64,000 nucleotides of DNA from Malikia sp. (GCF_028687635.1 NZ_JAQTZS010000004.1:62001-126000); one strand, 5' to 3'; shown: positions 32,301 through 40,747, counted from the stretch's first letter. Notes: generated by a model not told the origin, from the letters alone. Made by a program: numbers and translations.

Positions 32301-35300
32301 TCGTGCGGGTTGTTCTTGCACACCGTGATGGCAACCGAGCGGGTTTCGCTGCGCCGGCCGGCGCGCCCGGCCCGCTGCAGATAGTTGGCAGGGTGGGGCG
32401 GCACGTTGTTCATCGCCACGACGCTGATACCCCCGATGTCGACGCCCATTTCCATCGTGGTGGAGCAACTCAGCAGGTTGATCGTGCCCTTCTTGAACCG
32501 GTCCTCGTAGTCCTGCAGCACCACGCCAGACTGCTGGGCCGAGTGCTCGGCCGTGCGGTAGTAGCGCACACCTTCGACGATGCGGTCATTGATGTCCGAC
32601 CAGATGCCTTGCTCGCGCAATGTCACCACATCCAGGTCACGCGCGAGCCATTCGCGCGCAGCCTCGACGCGCCGTTCCGGTGATGGGAAGTCGTCCTTGA
32701 TGCCCGGCCACTTGGGAATCCGGATGCTGGGACATTCGATGGTGGAAGCCTTGCGCTTGTGGCCTGGGAGGTAGGGGGTCAGGCCGCGCAAGGTGACGTC
32801 GAGCACACGGCGCGTCACCGGGCAGGTCCAGGCTGGCCCGATGAGGTCGAAGGCAAGATCTTCGAGCGCCAGGTAACGGCCGTCGGTTGCTCTGCGCAGC
32901 AACTCAAGACGCACCAGTTCATCCCAAACTGCACGCAGCACCGAGTCGATGACGGCGCGACCATGCGCGCTGTCGGGATCCTTCTGGAAGGCTGCTGCCA
33001 GCAGACGCACCATGCGATTTTGTACGCCGATCCTGTTTGTCTGTGGCCAGCGCTTGAACTTTCCTGTAGCTCTTTCCTGGCTGTCGGGAGGCAAGAACTT
33101 GGCACTGACTTCTTTTTTTCCGACCCAACGGCGCCAGGTGTCCTTGAACTCGAGACACGACTGATCGCGTACGACGAAGTCGAGCGTGAGCTTGAGGATC
33201 TGGCGCCATTCCTCGAGACTCATCGGGGTATGTGAAAGCACCTGCTGCGGCACGACGTTGACGCTGTCGAGCTTGGGGTACTGGACTGAGACCAGGCCCA
33301 GCGTCTCAAGACTGTTAGCTCGCTTGGGCCTGCGCGCAAACTCCCGGAACAGGAACAGCTTTGCGAGTTCCAGCGCACCAGAATCCCCCGAAAACTGCTC
33401 GGGGCTAATGTCCCGGTAATACGAGAGGGCCCAGCGCCAAATGTCCATCTCGTGAATCGCCAGGTGCGAAGCGAGTTCCTCGAAACCGATGGCCTTCGGC
33501 TTGAACTTGGCAAGCTCGAGTTTCTTGCGCTCGAGCATGGCCTTGACTTTTGAGTTGCCGGATTTAGCGTAATCTGCTTCGAAATATTCAATTTCTTCGA
33601 CCAGTTCAAGATAGGCTGGGTGGGTCGACGTGTCCGATCGGCTGGCCAGGAACTGATAGACGGCGGAGCGCAAGGTATTGCGTTCAGCATCGCGCTGCAG
33701 CGCCGCCGCCATGCGTGCCGTGCCTTGGCGACTGTCGGTGAAGGTGATCATGCGCCGGCCACGCAAGGGCTTGTTGAGCGGGTCGTCTCCGTCGGGACAG
33801 AACTCCAGCACGGTCGGGATCACCTGCATCAGCAGGAAGGGTGCGCCCAGGCGCGCAGGCCGGAACATCAGCTTGCCTTGCCCGTGGTATCCACCACATT
33901 CCGGGCAGGTGAGTTGGCCTTCGTTCATCTCACGGATCCGGACCTGGACCTTGGGCAAGTCGGACTGGCTGTCGAGGATCTGGCTGCCCATTTCGATCGT
34001 AGCCTCGGCCGTATCCTGCGTGTGCCGGTTCGCAATCAGCACCAGCGACGAATCCGCTTCGCGTTCTGGCTGATCCGTCGAGTTCTCCCCTGACACGTTC
34101 TCCTGGAGGCTGTCAGCCCCTTCCTCTGCCACGGCTTCGAGCTTGAACTCGTCGGTCAATTCCTGGATGTCCTGGACCACGGTCCAACTGCCGTGTCGGC
34201 CATCCACCTTGAGCAGACCCCACAGATAGGTCTCGTTGCAGTCATTGCAGGAGCGCAGCTCGTAGACCGGGGCACCGCAGTCGCAGGTCTGGCGCTCCTC
34301 GGTGTAGACAGCCCCATAAGCCCAGTCGGGCGAGTCGAGCGCGGTGCCTTGGCGACAGGAGCAGTTCTGGTCGCTGCAAGCCCACAAGCCCGCCAGGATG
34401 TTGTGGAAGGCGTGCAGTCGCAAGGGCAGGAAGGGCACCAGGTCCTTGCCTTTCACATGGCGCGACCGGGTCAGCAGGTCGAGCCAGCGCAGCGCCTGCT
34501 GCTGGGTCTGCGGCTGATGTTTCGCCTTGGGCCCCTCGAGCACCTCGCAAATGTCACGCAGGGGACGTGCTGCCTTGCCACCCTGATCGGGCACGAAAAG
34601 ACGCCTGATTCCGTTGGCTGTGCGGTTGGCGCAAACGGCCTCGTACCTTGTCGACTCGTCCTGGGCTTCGATGGCCTCCAGCGCTTCGAGCACCACGTCG
34701 CGGTATTGGGAGTCGCCTGCCGTCAGCTGCGGCACCTGGCGCTGACCGGACACGACGTGGACACGATCGGGACCGACCCCTGCCAGCCCGGCCAGGAATT
34801 CCTTGAGCTTCTGGCCTGCCTCGCCCTTGGGGTCGCCGATCGTCGCCGAGGTAGCGACAAAGCGCACCTCTTCCGAATCCACGCCGAAACCGTGCAGCAC
34901 ACGGCGCAGCAGCAGCGACAGCTCCGCCGCCTGGGAGCCGATGTAGCTGTGTGCCTCGTCGAGCACGATCCACTTGAGCTTGCCCCTGGATTTGTCCAGG
35001 ATCGGGGCATCCTGCGAACGCACCAGCATGTATTCCAGCATGGTGGCGTTGGTTACCAGGATAGGGGGCGGCGAAGCACGCAGGGACTGACGGTCAAGCA
35101 CCTGGTTGGGTATCTGCTGGCTCAGATGACTCGGACCCGGTTTCTCCGGGGTCTGGCCATTGTAGAGACAGAAACGGATGTCCCCCGTGAACGGGCCAGT
35201 CCAGGCATGCAGGCGCTCCTGTTGGCTCTGGATCAGGGCGTTGAGCGGATAGAGGAAGAGGGCGCGCACCCCTTCGATCGGGCCTTTATGCGATTGAGCT

Positions 35301-35758
35301 TCGCGGGCCAGCTGGTCCAGGATCGGAACCATGAAGCATTCGGTCTTGCCGGATCCGGTGCCACTGGTTACGATGACCGACTGCGGCTGCGGTCTGGCCA
35401 GCAACTCCCAGGCTTCGAGCTGGTGTCGGTAAGGCCTGGCGTCACGAGCAAAACGGTAGTTCGCAGCCTGGCTGCCTGCCGGACGGTCCAGTGCCTCCAG
35501 CAGTCGTGGCGACAACAAGTCCGGGGACAGCGAGGACAGCGTCCTGTCGGCCGTCTGCCAGCCAAAAGTAGCCTCGAATACCGGCTCACCGACAAAGCAG
35601 CCCGGCTCGCCGAGGTCAACGGAAAACCGTTCACTCAGGTACTGGCGCAAAGCCGGATTGGAAAACCCCAGCCGACTGATCGTCGCCCGTGCGGCGCGCG
35701 TTGCCAGCTCTGGTAGAAGGTTGGAAAAATAGCTGGCTGCCAGGTGCTCTTGACTCAT
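29375..35758 (-). CDS. druE: Druantia type III helicase DruE (DEAH helicase with DUF1998)
   Basis: 2127-aa superfamily-2 helicase, the hallmark protein of the Druantia anti-phage family. Visible motifs: Q-like YRHQLEAWELL (110-120), Walker A TSGTGSGKTE (131-140), LVTNATMLEYML (235-246), Walker B DEAH (267-270), SATIGDP (304-310), FTDSRQ (673-678), EMGVDIGG (1103-1110) and QRAGRAGRR (1128-1136). Cys clusters suggest zinc sites at 461-507, 618-621, 1421-1442 and 1525-1528. The DUF1998 region (about 1590-1715) ends in the four-Cys cluster NCPGHCQSACQHC. About 400 further residues follow without a recognised domain. It lies 22 bases downstream of druH. Base composition is visibly less GC-rich than neighbours, suggesting acquisition. 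Other DUF1998 helicases (DISARM, MrfA) are smaller or split. Confidence 0.85.
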   Translation of the reverse strand: MSQEHLAASYFSNLLPELATRAARATISRLGFSNPALRQYLSERFSVDLGEPGCFVGEPVFEATFGWQTADRTLSSLSPDLLSPRLLEALDRPAGSQAANYRFARDARPYRHQLEAWELLARPQPQSVIVTSGTGSGKTECFMVPILDQLAREAQSHKGPIEGVRALFLYPLNALIQSQQERLHAWTGPFTGDIRFCLYNGQTPEKPGPSHLSQQIPNQVLDRQSLRASPPPILVTNATMLEYMLVRSQDAPILDKSRGKLKWIVLDEAHSYIGSQAAELSLLLRRVLHGFGVDSEEVRFVATSATIGDPKGEAGQKLKEFLAGLAGVGPDRVHVVSGQRQVPQLTAGDSQYRDVVLEALEAIEAQDESTRYEAVCANRTANGIRRLFVPDQGGKAARPLRDICEVLEGPKAKHQPQTQQQALRWLDLLTRSRHVKGKDLVPFLPLRLHAFHNILAGLWACSDQNCSCRQGTALDSPDWAYGAVYTEERQTCDCGAPVYELRSCNDCNETYLWGLLKVDGRHGSWTVVQDIQELTDEFKLEAVAEEGADSLQENVSGENSTDQPEREADSSLVLIANRHTQDTAEATIEMGSQILDSQSDLPKVQVRIREMNEGQLTCPECGGYHGQGKLMFRPARLGAPFLLMQVIPTVLEFCPDGDDPLNKPLRGRRMITFTDSRQGTARMAAALQRDAERNTLRSAVYQFLASRSDTSTHPAYLELVEEIEYFEADYAKSGNSKVKAMLERKKLELAKFKPKAIGFEELASHLAIHEMDIWRWALSYYRDISPEQFSGDSGALELAKLFLFREFARRPKRANSLETLGLVSVQYPKLDSVNVVPQQVLSHTPMSLEEWRQILKLTLDFVVRDQSCLEFKDTWRRWVGKKEVSAKFLPPDSQERATGKFKRWPQTNRIGVQNRMVRLLAAAFQKDPDSAHGRAVIDSVLRAVWDELVRLELLRRATDGRYLALEDLAFDLIGPAWTCPVTRRVLDVTLRGLTPYLPGHKRKASTIECPSIRIPKWPGIKDDFPSPERRVEAAREWLARDLDVVTLREQGIWSDINDRIVEGVRYYRTAEHSAQQSGVVLQDYEDRFKKGTINLLSCSTTMEMGVDIGGISVVAMNNVPPHPANYLQRAGRAGRRSETRSVAITVCKNNPHDQMVFGNPQWPFTTQLPAPVIKLESPVIVQRHLNAMWLASFLWQQIEKAGGQGELNKLNMAWWALPKGASKADEFMAGLRCFDPQQDARLTSGLRMLLRNTCFDGGVPLAMLATEAAQMMEAMLAGWYGEYFSVTAQLSGFDEKKQAREPAFRALSIQAKRLTDEYLLRELASGGFLPGYGFPTNVTSFDTLNKEQLDRQRRQEREDNRMLKRDLPSRDAVTALREYAPGSDVVIDGQVYRSAGVTLNWHAPAEVDVKQIQSIRQAWRCSHCGASGTEITREGHDRCEACGEPLDGNERFTYLEPAGFAVDLYAPTHTDVSAQSFVPVKKPWVNAEGPWQALSNPALGKFRSSPTGRVFNHSSGANDTGYAICLECGRAEPMPLHPSPQDKNGLGHLPALFRHPHKRLRGGKGPEQTSTDCQGSHKPFAIKPYLHLGLEEVTDVIELQLNGLDGLPISDKIAAYSIAVTLRTAVAGALGVEIDEIGCDIKPIRHPMQKQEGYVIVLYDHSAAGYCSSVTERLPELLERARASLLNCPGHCQSACQHCLLDYDTRFRLAELNRFAAAKFLTEDWMQRLRLQPEDQLFGQVESKAETLPLPAAITRECSRAGARELRLYCQGDSIDWDFAAPALKRHLLRWSERGQVRLLLPSAALEKLSTEQQDALAQLCAWGNLTAQRHDHPANGLLAEVLLDQGCMAWGSRDTNVGLPGDGWGQMGSAVLVRARLSEPVVLGDVVEFQSKPPVQPSPRAGRIDIKNQLDGRVDGFGQKLLERLNDSVKGKLLEGDADITTVIYRDRYLNAPLPVALLLDFIGAIKSMHTARWDNPTIEIVSVAVPEESRSFALPSQVFHNWSSTTERDAAIKAAFDRRGMNAVVRNLAKPLASHARTLEIGMSDGHKLKLWFDQGFGYWSSPRPGTRAAQTASTWFGFSELPSWQGEEIAEGRYAIEGQSFATHVFFEKVCKTRDGSYSKAAAR

Positions 35759-35780
35759 GGAATCTCTTGAATATTCGGGT

Positions 35781-38700
35781 TTACTTGCCGGTGATCGAAG
35801 GCAGCTGGACCAGGCCCTCGATGCTCATGCAGACCTTGAAGGCTTGGCGGTAGGCCTGCTCGAACCAGATCGGATCGAAGTCCCGAATCTGCTTGAGGGC
35901 CAGGCGACTGCGCGGATCACTCCACCATTGGCGGCTGGTCGAGGTGGCGGCCCACAGCGCACACAGAACCGGCAAATTGGCGACCGAGAACTTGCGGTCA
36001 TCCGGGCGTGGCCAGAACAGTCTGGTGATGTGGGGCATCAGCAGCTTCTGGATGGACGGATCACACGCTTGCACGAAGGCCGGAAAGGCCATCTGCTGGA
36101 CAAAGTCTCGGCCGGGCCATGTCGCGATTTCGCGTTCGGCATTGACCAAGAACAACTGTGCATTGACCAGGGAGTCACCGCCATCCCACAACTGCCTGAG
36201 CAAATCTCGCGTCGCCTGCCGTGAAGGCCCCGCCACTTCCATCAGCAATTCGGACATGGATCCCGTGGCGGCGAAGATGACTGTGTCGATCAGCGGACCG
36301 AGGCTGGGGATCTCGTCGGCGAGCAACTTGAAGCGGCTTTCGAGCTCGTCCTTGAAATACTTGTGGCATCGGTCACGGTCCAGACCCTGTGCAACCCAGA
36401 ATTGCCAGAACGCCTGAGCGACCTCGCACAGGTCGGCGACGGTCGTGAGCTCGGGCATCCAGCCGGTCTCGACGCGGAACCGTCTCAAGGCTTCAGCCAG
36501 TTCGGCTTCATCCAGCTCAGAAAGGAGCAGGAACGAGAGAATGGCCTTGGGTTGCTTGGCCAACATGCGCCAGAGATCGAGTGCCGTCAGCGGTAGGTGG
36601 TGGAAGGTTTGCCACAGGCCGTCGATCAAGGGCCAGGACTCGTGCCGGTGGTCTTCGCTCATGGCCTTCAAGGCCGAATGCATGCTGCTCCAGCGCCTGT
36701 CGGGATTCGCCTGCGACATGGCCTCAGGCAGCTTGGTCACTTCGGCGACCGTATCGCTGTCGGCGCTGGCGGCTTCAGCCTGGTTGCTGGCCTCGACCCA
36801 GACCAAGGGGCGGAACAGGACCGTGGAATCGGGGGCGGGGTAGACCAGCCAGGGGGCCAGCTCCTGCGACATGCCCTCGGCCGCCCATGATCCGGTGTGT
36901 ACACCTTCGGAACGTAGCGGATTGAGCTCCAGGGGCTTCACATGAGGCTGGGTCAAGGGGCAGGCCAGTACCCGGGTGCTTGCCAAGTCGTCCACCGGGA
37001 TCAGCCCCAATGCGGCTTCGGGAACCCGCACATGGCCGTCCTCTGACTGGAGCGTTGTGGTGTAACGCCCGACCCTGATTTCGCAGCTGCTCTGACCACC
37101 GGCCAGCAGACTTATCCTGACCTTGGCGTCCAGATCATCGAACAGGCCGAGCAAGGATTCAATCTGCTGCTGGTAGTCGAGCAATCGGAGCTCGGCTCGG
37201 CCCACGCCAGGCAGCATGGGCACGGGCAGGCGACTCGAGACCTGTTGTTTGCCACTGCCCAGGGTCAGCTGCACTTCGTAGCGCTTGGGCTGATCCGGAT
37301 TGGTGTCAAAGATCTGCAGCCGCATGCCAATCAGCTCGCGCAGGGTCACCGTCTCCTGATCCTGCATCACCGAGCCGTCGGCGCGCAGGAAGCGTCCCCC
37401 GCTCACGGGGTAGGGCAGCGTCAGGGTCAGCTCGGTGTTCCTTCCAGGCCAGCGCACGCTAACCCGGAACTCCGCAGGTGGGGCACCATGAGCCGAAAAT
37501 TCTATGAGGAAGGAGCCCGTTCCTGACTTGCTCAGTGCTGCCGTTACGTTGGCAGGGGTCTCGGTAGCCAGGTCTACAGGCCCCCAGTTGACAAACCGGA
37601 CCTGGGCGGCCCCCACGGCATGCCCCGAGCTGTATTCGATGCGCGCATCGGTCGGCAGCATGAAGATCCGCTGTCGCGCCACCATCTCACCCTCGTCCAG
37701 GATGCGTACCTCTACGGGTCCTCGTGCCTCCCGCGGCTGAAGCAATTCCTGATTCCCGATCAGCCGCCATTGTTGGTCTGACAGCGGGATGGCCTGCAAC
37801 CCTTCCTCGGTGGTTCGGAACAGTCGGGGCAGGTGAGCGTTACGAAAGACCGAACGCCCTCTCGCTTCCGGCAGGCGCATGCCCTTCCACTGGTAGATCT
37901 GGCTGGGCTGGGTGATCTGACCCAGTCGGATCCGGAAGGCGAGCCCGGGCGATATCAGCCTGGCATCCGAGCGCAGACAGAAGACCTTTCTGGCCGCCAA
38001 TCCCGGGCTGTGCAGTTCACCGACTGGCTCCACCGCATTCGTTGTCTCGTTCGTTACCTCGATGGTCCACCCGGGTGCCAATGCCACCCAGGCACTGTCG
38101 TGCGGCAGCCGTGCTCCACCCGCTGCGGCCAGGACCTGATATCCCGCTTCGCTCTCGACAAAGATCCAGGGGTCCTCTTCCGGCAGGGCACTACCCCCCT
38201 CGATGGTGCAGCGCTCGCCTTGATCGCCAGCCTGGGAGCGCAGGATCAGCTGGAGCTCGCTTCTCGCAGCGTGGCTGCGCAGGACCCACTTGCGCACGTT
38301 GAGGACTGCCACCGGGTCGGCGGAGCCCAGCACCAGTCGGCCCTCGGTGCAAGGCTGGCGTGCACCGGCCTCGAGGTCGATCGTGAAGTGTCGCGGCACC
38401 CGTTCAAGGTCATGCAAGCCGAACAGGGTGGCCAGGTCCTGAGCCGGGACTCGGCCTGGATAGGTCAGATGTGACTCGAGGGCAAAGAAACCGGTACCCG
38501 GATCCTGGACCAGTCGACGCTCGGTCATGAAGAGTCCGTGCGTGGAACCCGTACCCTGGGCGGCAGCCTCCCGCACCAGGCCAGTGAGCAGTGCCTGGGC
38601 GGCTTCGCTTTCGAGCGAGACCGGAAAACGACGGCGCCAGTCCGGCAGGGCACTGTCGAGGCGTGCCACCGGGTCCGTCACGCCTTCGAGCTGGTATTCC

Positions 38701-39335
38701 TCCTTGAGATGCAGGGCAGCATCGACAAACCGGGCCAGCAGTTCTGCGATCTGAGGCTGTCGGTAGGCGCTGGGCAGCAGACCCAGGCGCTCAGTGACGG
38801 CATCCAGCACCTGGGCATTGCCCCAGTGGTAGCGGCTCGCGAGCTTGAGCACCTGGCTCATCACCAGGGCAACAGGCCCGTCGCCGTGAGCCAGCAAGCG
38901 CATCGGTATGCCACCGTTGACCACGATGGCGCCAATGAAGGCCTTGCCCTTGTCTAGCGGACTCAGCTGCCAGAAGGAAAGACCTCTAGACACGAATTCC
39001 GAGCGCAGCTGCGGGGAGAACTTGGCGGTATCAGCGCCCAGCTTCTCGAGTACCGGGGCCCAGCTCCAGGGACCGCCGGCGTACTCGTGCTTCCACCATT
39101 CCGAGGCATACAGCACGAAAGCCGCAGGGGGCGCCGCCAATCGGCGACGGCCGAGGCTGAGCGCAGCGAGCTCCTCGATGCCTCCCACCTTGGTGACTGC
39201 GCCCTGAAGTTGCCTAGTCAGCTCCTCGTATTCGTCCTGACTCAGGTCGTAGGCAAACAGCAGCCGGCCGTCGGGTTTGATGTCACGCTGTCTCAGCAGC
39301 GCAATCAGCCAGTTGCTGAGGGTTTCGGTATTCAT
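35781..39335 (-). CDS. druH: Druantia type III partner protein DruH (function unknown)
   Basis: 1184-aa cytosolic protein with no catalytic motif that I recognise and no signal peptide or clear membrane segment. Features seen: an N-terminal block MNTETLSNWLIALLRQRDIK, an early WWKHEY-GGPWSW aromatic patch (about 80-92), a long middle region predicted from its pattern to be beta-rich (about 300-800), and a helical C-terminal third rich in Trp/Leu (about 880-1184). Size, strand and position directly upstream of a DruE-type helicase fit DruH of Druantia type III, which is defined as druH plus druE. The assignment rests mainly on this context. The start ATG overlaps by 4 bases (ATGA) with the stop of a 58-codon frame upstream. 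Confidence 0.75.
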   Translation of the reverse strand: MNTETLSNWLIALLRQRDIKPDGRLLFAYDLSQDEYEELTRQLQGAVTKVGGIEELAALSLGRRRLAAPPAAFVLYASEWWKHEYAGGPWSWAPVLEKLGADTAKFSPQLRSEFVSRGLSFWQLSPLDKGKAFIGAIVVNGGIPMRLLAHGDGPVALVMSQVLKLASRYHWGNAQVLDAVTERLGLLPSAYRQPQIAELLARFVDAALHLKEEYQLEGVTDPVARLDSALPDWRRRFPVSLESEAAQALLTGLVREAAAQGTGSTHGLFMTERRLVQDPGTGFFALESHLTYPGRVPAQDLATLFGLHDLERVPRHFTIDLEAGARQPCTEGRLVLGSADPVAVLNVRKWVLRSHAARSELQLILRSQAGDQGERCTIEGGSALPEEDPWIFVESEAGYQVLAAAGGARLPHDSAWVALAPGWTIEVTNETTNAVEPVGELHSPGLAARKVFCLRSDARLISPGLAFRIRLGQITQPSQIYQWKGMRLPEARGRSVFRNAHLPRLFRTTEEGLQAIPLSDQQWRLIGNQELLQPREARGPVEVRILDEGEMVARQRIFMLPTDARIEYSSGHAVGAAQVRFVNWGPVDLATETPANVTAALSKSGTGSFLIEFSAHGAPPAEFRVSVRWPGRNTELTLTLPYPVSGGRFLRADGSVMQDQETVTLRELIGMRLQIFDTNPDQPKRYEVQLTLGSGKQQVSSRLPVPMLPGVGRAELRLLDYQQQIESLLGLFDDLDAKVRISLLAGGQSSCEIRVGRYTTTLQSEDGHVRVPEAALGLIPVDDLASTRVLACPLTQPHVKPLELNPLRSEGVHTGSWAAEGMSQELAPWLVYPAPDSTVLFRPLVWVEASNQAEAASADSDTVAEVTKLPEAMSQANPDRRWSSMHSALKAMSEDHRHESWPLIDGLWQTFHHLPLTALDLWRMLAKQPKAILSFLLLSELDEAELAEALRRFRVETGWMPELTTVADLCEVAQAFWQFWVAQGLDRDRCHKYFKDELESRFKLLADEIPSLGPLIDTVIFAATGSMSELLMEVAGPSRQATRDLLRQLWDGGDSLVNAQLFLVNAEREIATWPGRDFVQQMAFPAFVQACDPSIQKLLMPHITRLFWPRPDDRKFSVANLPVLCALWAATSTSRQWWSDPRSRLALKQIRDFDPIWFEQAYRQAFKVCMSIEGLVQLPSITGK

Positions 39336-39508
39336 ACGGCAGAAGTTTGCGGGAGGCTCAGAGGGGTTGTCAGCGCTCCCAGTTCAATAGGTGATGGGAA
39401 CGAAGACCGTTGGTTGATGGGGATTTCTTCGCTATGGGAGCTGCCGATCACCACGGGCTTGTCGGGCCTGGCCGCAAGGCGCGCCCGGTCTGCCACCCAT
39501 GGCGCCAT
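39332..39508 (-). CDS. Small unrecognised frame coupled to druH (possible 3' half of a broken gene)
   Basis: 58-codon open frame starting MAPWVADRARLAARPDKPVV and ending at TGA inside ATGA, which is also the druH start, a classic translational-coupling arrangement. An in-frame stop lies directly before its ATG. Its sequence looks more protein-like than the C-terminal tail of the overlapping 120-codon frame, so the two may be one gene split by a frameshift within a 14-bp palindrome (39497-39510). No family recognised. Confidence 0.35.
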   Translation of the reverse strand: MAPWVADRARLAARPDKPVVIGSSHSEEIPINQRSSFPSPIELGALTTPLSLPQTSAV

Positions 39509-39794
39509 GGCTCAGGCAGAACAGGCCTAAGTCTTCTGCGGTACGGATCTCGAATTCGCCAGACTGCAGTGCTGCGACCTTCTGTTCGAGTTCCGGATTG
39601 GCCTGCAGCAGCTTCACGCCGGTTTCCCCAACGATGCGCGCCGGATGGATGTAGCCTGCCGGGTTCTTTGGATCCTCGTTCTGGTGCGCCTCGGTCCAGT
39701 TCGACGACTCACTCAGGTCAGTCTCGTCTAAGGTGTCTCGCAACGCAGTGACCACGCCATCCTGCTCGGAAATCCAGTATCCAGAAAATTGCAT
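39432..39794 (-). CDS. Hypothetical protein upstream of druH (possibly frameshifted)
   Basis: 120-aa product beginning MQFSGYWISEQDGVVTALRD. The first about 100 residues are acidic and read like real protein (for example HPARIVGETGVKLLQANPE). The last about 20 (GRPGAPCGQARQARGDRQ) have the Gly/Arg/Ala/Pro look of out-of-frame GC-rich DNA. It is the first gene of the island on the minus strand, about 100 bases upstream of druH. It could be an accessory or regulatory gene of the defence operon, or a decayed remnant. I recognise no family. Confidence 0.45.
   Translation of the reverse strand: MQFSGYWISEQDGVVTALRDTLDETDLSESSNWTEAHQNEDPKNPAGYIHPARIVGETGVKLLQANPELEQKVAALQSGEFEIRTAEDLGLFCLSHGAMGGRPGAPCGQARQARGDRQLP
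39497..39510. repeat. 14-bp perfect palindrome
   Basis: CCATGGCGCCATGG is its own reverse complement. It lies exactly where the 120-codon frame and the 58-codon frame exchange coding character, and it contains the ATG of the latter. Confidence 0.7.
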
Positions 39795-40110
39795 GTCTCA
39801 AGGTTCCGTAAAGGCTGGGCGTGCCAAGCCCACGGTTTGCTGCCAGCAGCATCTTGCATGGCTTTCGGTTGTTTTGCTTGTTCTCGCCATTATGCCATCT
39901 GTTGTGAGATTAACTTGTCAGCACCTGGCTTATTTCTTCAAGGCATCAGTGTGCGCGATCCACCAAGGCGGATTCAAGCGTGTTTTTTGCCGGGTCACCC
40001 ATCACGTCACTAATCCAGCGCGTCATCGAGGACGCGCTCAAATCAACACGTATCTCGCGGGAGTACAAAATGCTTCTCAGTAAGCGGGTGTAGCTGGCAC
40101 GATCGCACCA
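39795..40110. other. AT-richer gap upstream of the defence island, no supported gene
   Basis: About 320 bases, clearly less GC-rich than the flanking core genes. No convincing coding sequence is seen: plus-strand frames here are short and rich in Cys/His/Val without family character. On the minus strand a CATAAT -10-like element (39889-39894) lies about 95 bases before the 39794 start, with only a poor -35, and may be the island promoter. No tRNA, integrase or direct repeat marking an attachment site could be seen. Confidence 0.4.
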
Positions 40111-40145
40111 ACAAAAAACCGCCTGTGGGCTGCCCCGAGGCGGTT
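40111..40145 (-). terminator. Rho-independent terminator of the NlpC/P60 gene
   Basis: On the minus strand AACCGCCT...AGGCGGTT (8-bp perfect stem, 13-nt loop, 40117-40145) is followed directly by a T-run, TTTTTTG. It is the strongest intrinsic terminator in this part of the window and insulates the island from nlpC transcription. Confidence 0.85.
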
Positions 40146-40170
40146 GTGTCAGGCGCTGGTGGCCGAACGC

Positions 40171-40197
40171 TTCAGCGCATTCAGCGCATTCAGCGCG
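40171..40197. repeat. Three tandem 9-bp units just after the NlpC/P60 stop
   Basis: TTCAGCGCA, TTCAGCGCA, TTCAGCGCG in direct succession at the 3' end of the peptidase gene (minus strand), between the stop codon and the terminator. The last unit covers the stop codon. A change in copy number would leave most of the protein untouched. Confidence 0.7.
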
Positions 40198-40747
40198 GCA
40201 AGGGCAGAGCGAGGCTGCCGAGGCTGGCTTCGACCCGGCGCGCGCCGTTGAAGCGCTGCACCCAGTAGCTCTGGCGCATGTCCTCGACCCGCACGCGCTC
40301 GCCGCTGCGCGGGGCGTGGATGAACTTGTTGTCGCCGATGTAGATGCCGACATGGCTGAAGGCCGATTTCATGGTGTTGAAGAACACCAGATCGCCGGGC
40401 TTGAGCTCGTCGGGGCTGATGGTCTGGGTGGCGCGCGCCTGTTCGGCGGCGCGGCGCGGCAGCACCATGCCCAGACTCTGTTCGTAGATCGCGCGCACGA
40501 AACCGCTGCAGTCGACCCCTTCGTCGAGGTCGTTGCCGCCGTACTTGTAGCGCACGCCCAGAAAGCTCATGGCGTTGACGACCAGCTCGGAGGCGACCGA
40601 GCTCATGTTCTGGCGCACCCCTTCGAGTCTGGCGATCAGACCCTTGCCGGCCAGCAGTTCGGCCATGGGATCGGGCTGGCTGACGGGCTCGGCGGTGGCC
40701 AGGCCGCATGCCGCAGACAGAGCGATGGCGGTAATCAATGAACGCAT
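40190..40747 (-). CDS. NlpC/P60-family peptidoglycan endopeptidase
   Basis: 185-aa secreted cysteine peptidase that probably cleaves peptide stems of peptidoglycan in the periplasm. A signal peptide (MRSLITAIALSAACGLATA, cleavage near residue 19) is followed by a short spacer and the NlpC/P60 domain (about 50-175). The catalytic Cys is in GVDCSGFVRAIYE, the His in SHVGIYIGDNKFIH, and a second His follows in the same block (FIHAP). The GDLVFF motif typical of the fold is present. It resembles the Spr/MepS class, although no lipobox is seen. It is followed by a strong terminator. Confidence 0.92.
   Translation of the reverse strand: MRSLITAIALSAACGLATAEPVSQPDPMAELLAGKGLIARLEGVRQNMSSVASELVVNAMSFLGVRYKYGGNDLDEGVDCSGFVRAIYEQSLGMVLPRRAAEQARATQTISPDELKPGDLVFFNTMKSAFSHVGIYIGDNKFIHAPRSGERVRVEDMRQSYWVQRFNGARRVEASLGSLALPLPR

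Noticed and set aside
29375-39335. Classification as DISARM or as a lone MrfA/YprA-type repair helicase
   Set aside because: DISARM has separate drmA and drmB plus a methyltransferase, none of which is present. MrfA-type helicases are much shorter and pair with an exonuclease. A 2127-aa helicase after an 1184-aa partner fits Druantia III better.
39733-40083. 116-codon plus-strand frame in the gap upstream of the island
   Set aside because: It overlaps the minus-strand hypothetical gene, lacks a ribosome-binding site and family character, and is rich in Cys/His/Val in an AT-richer gap.
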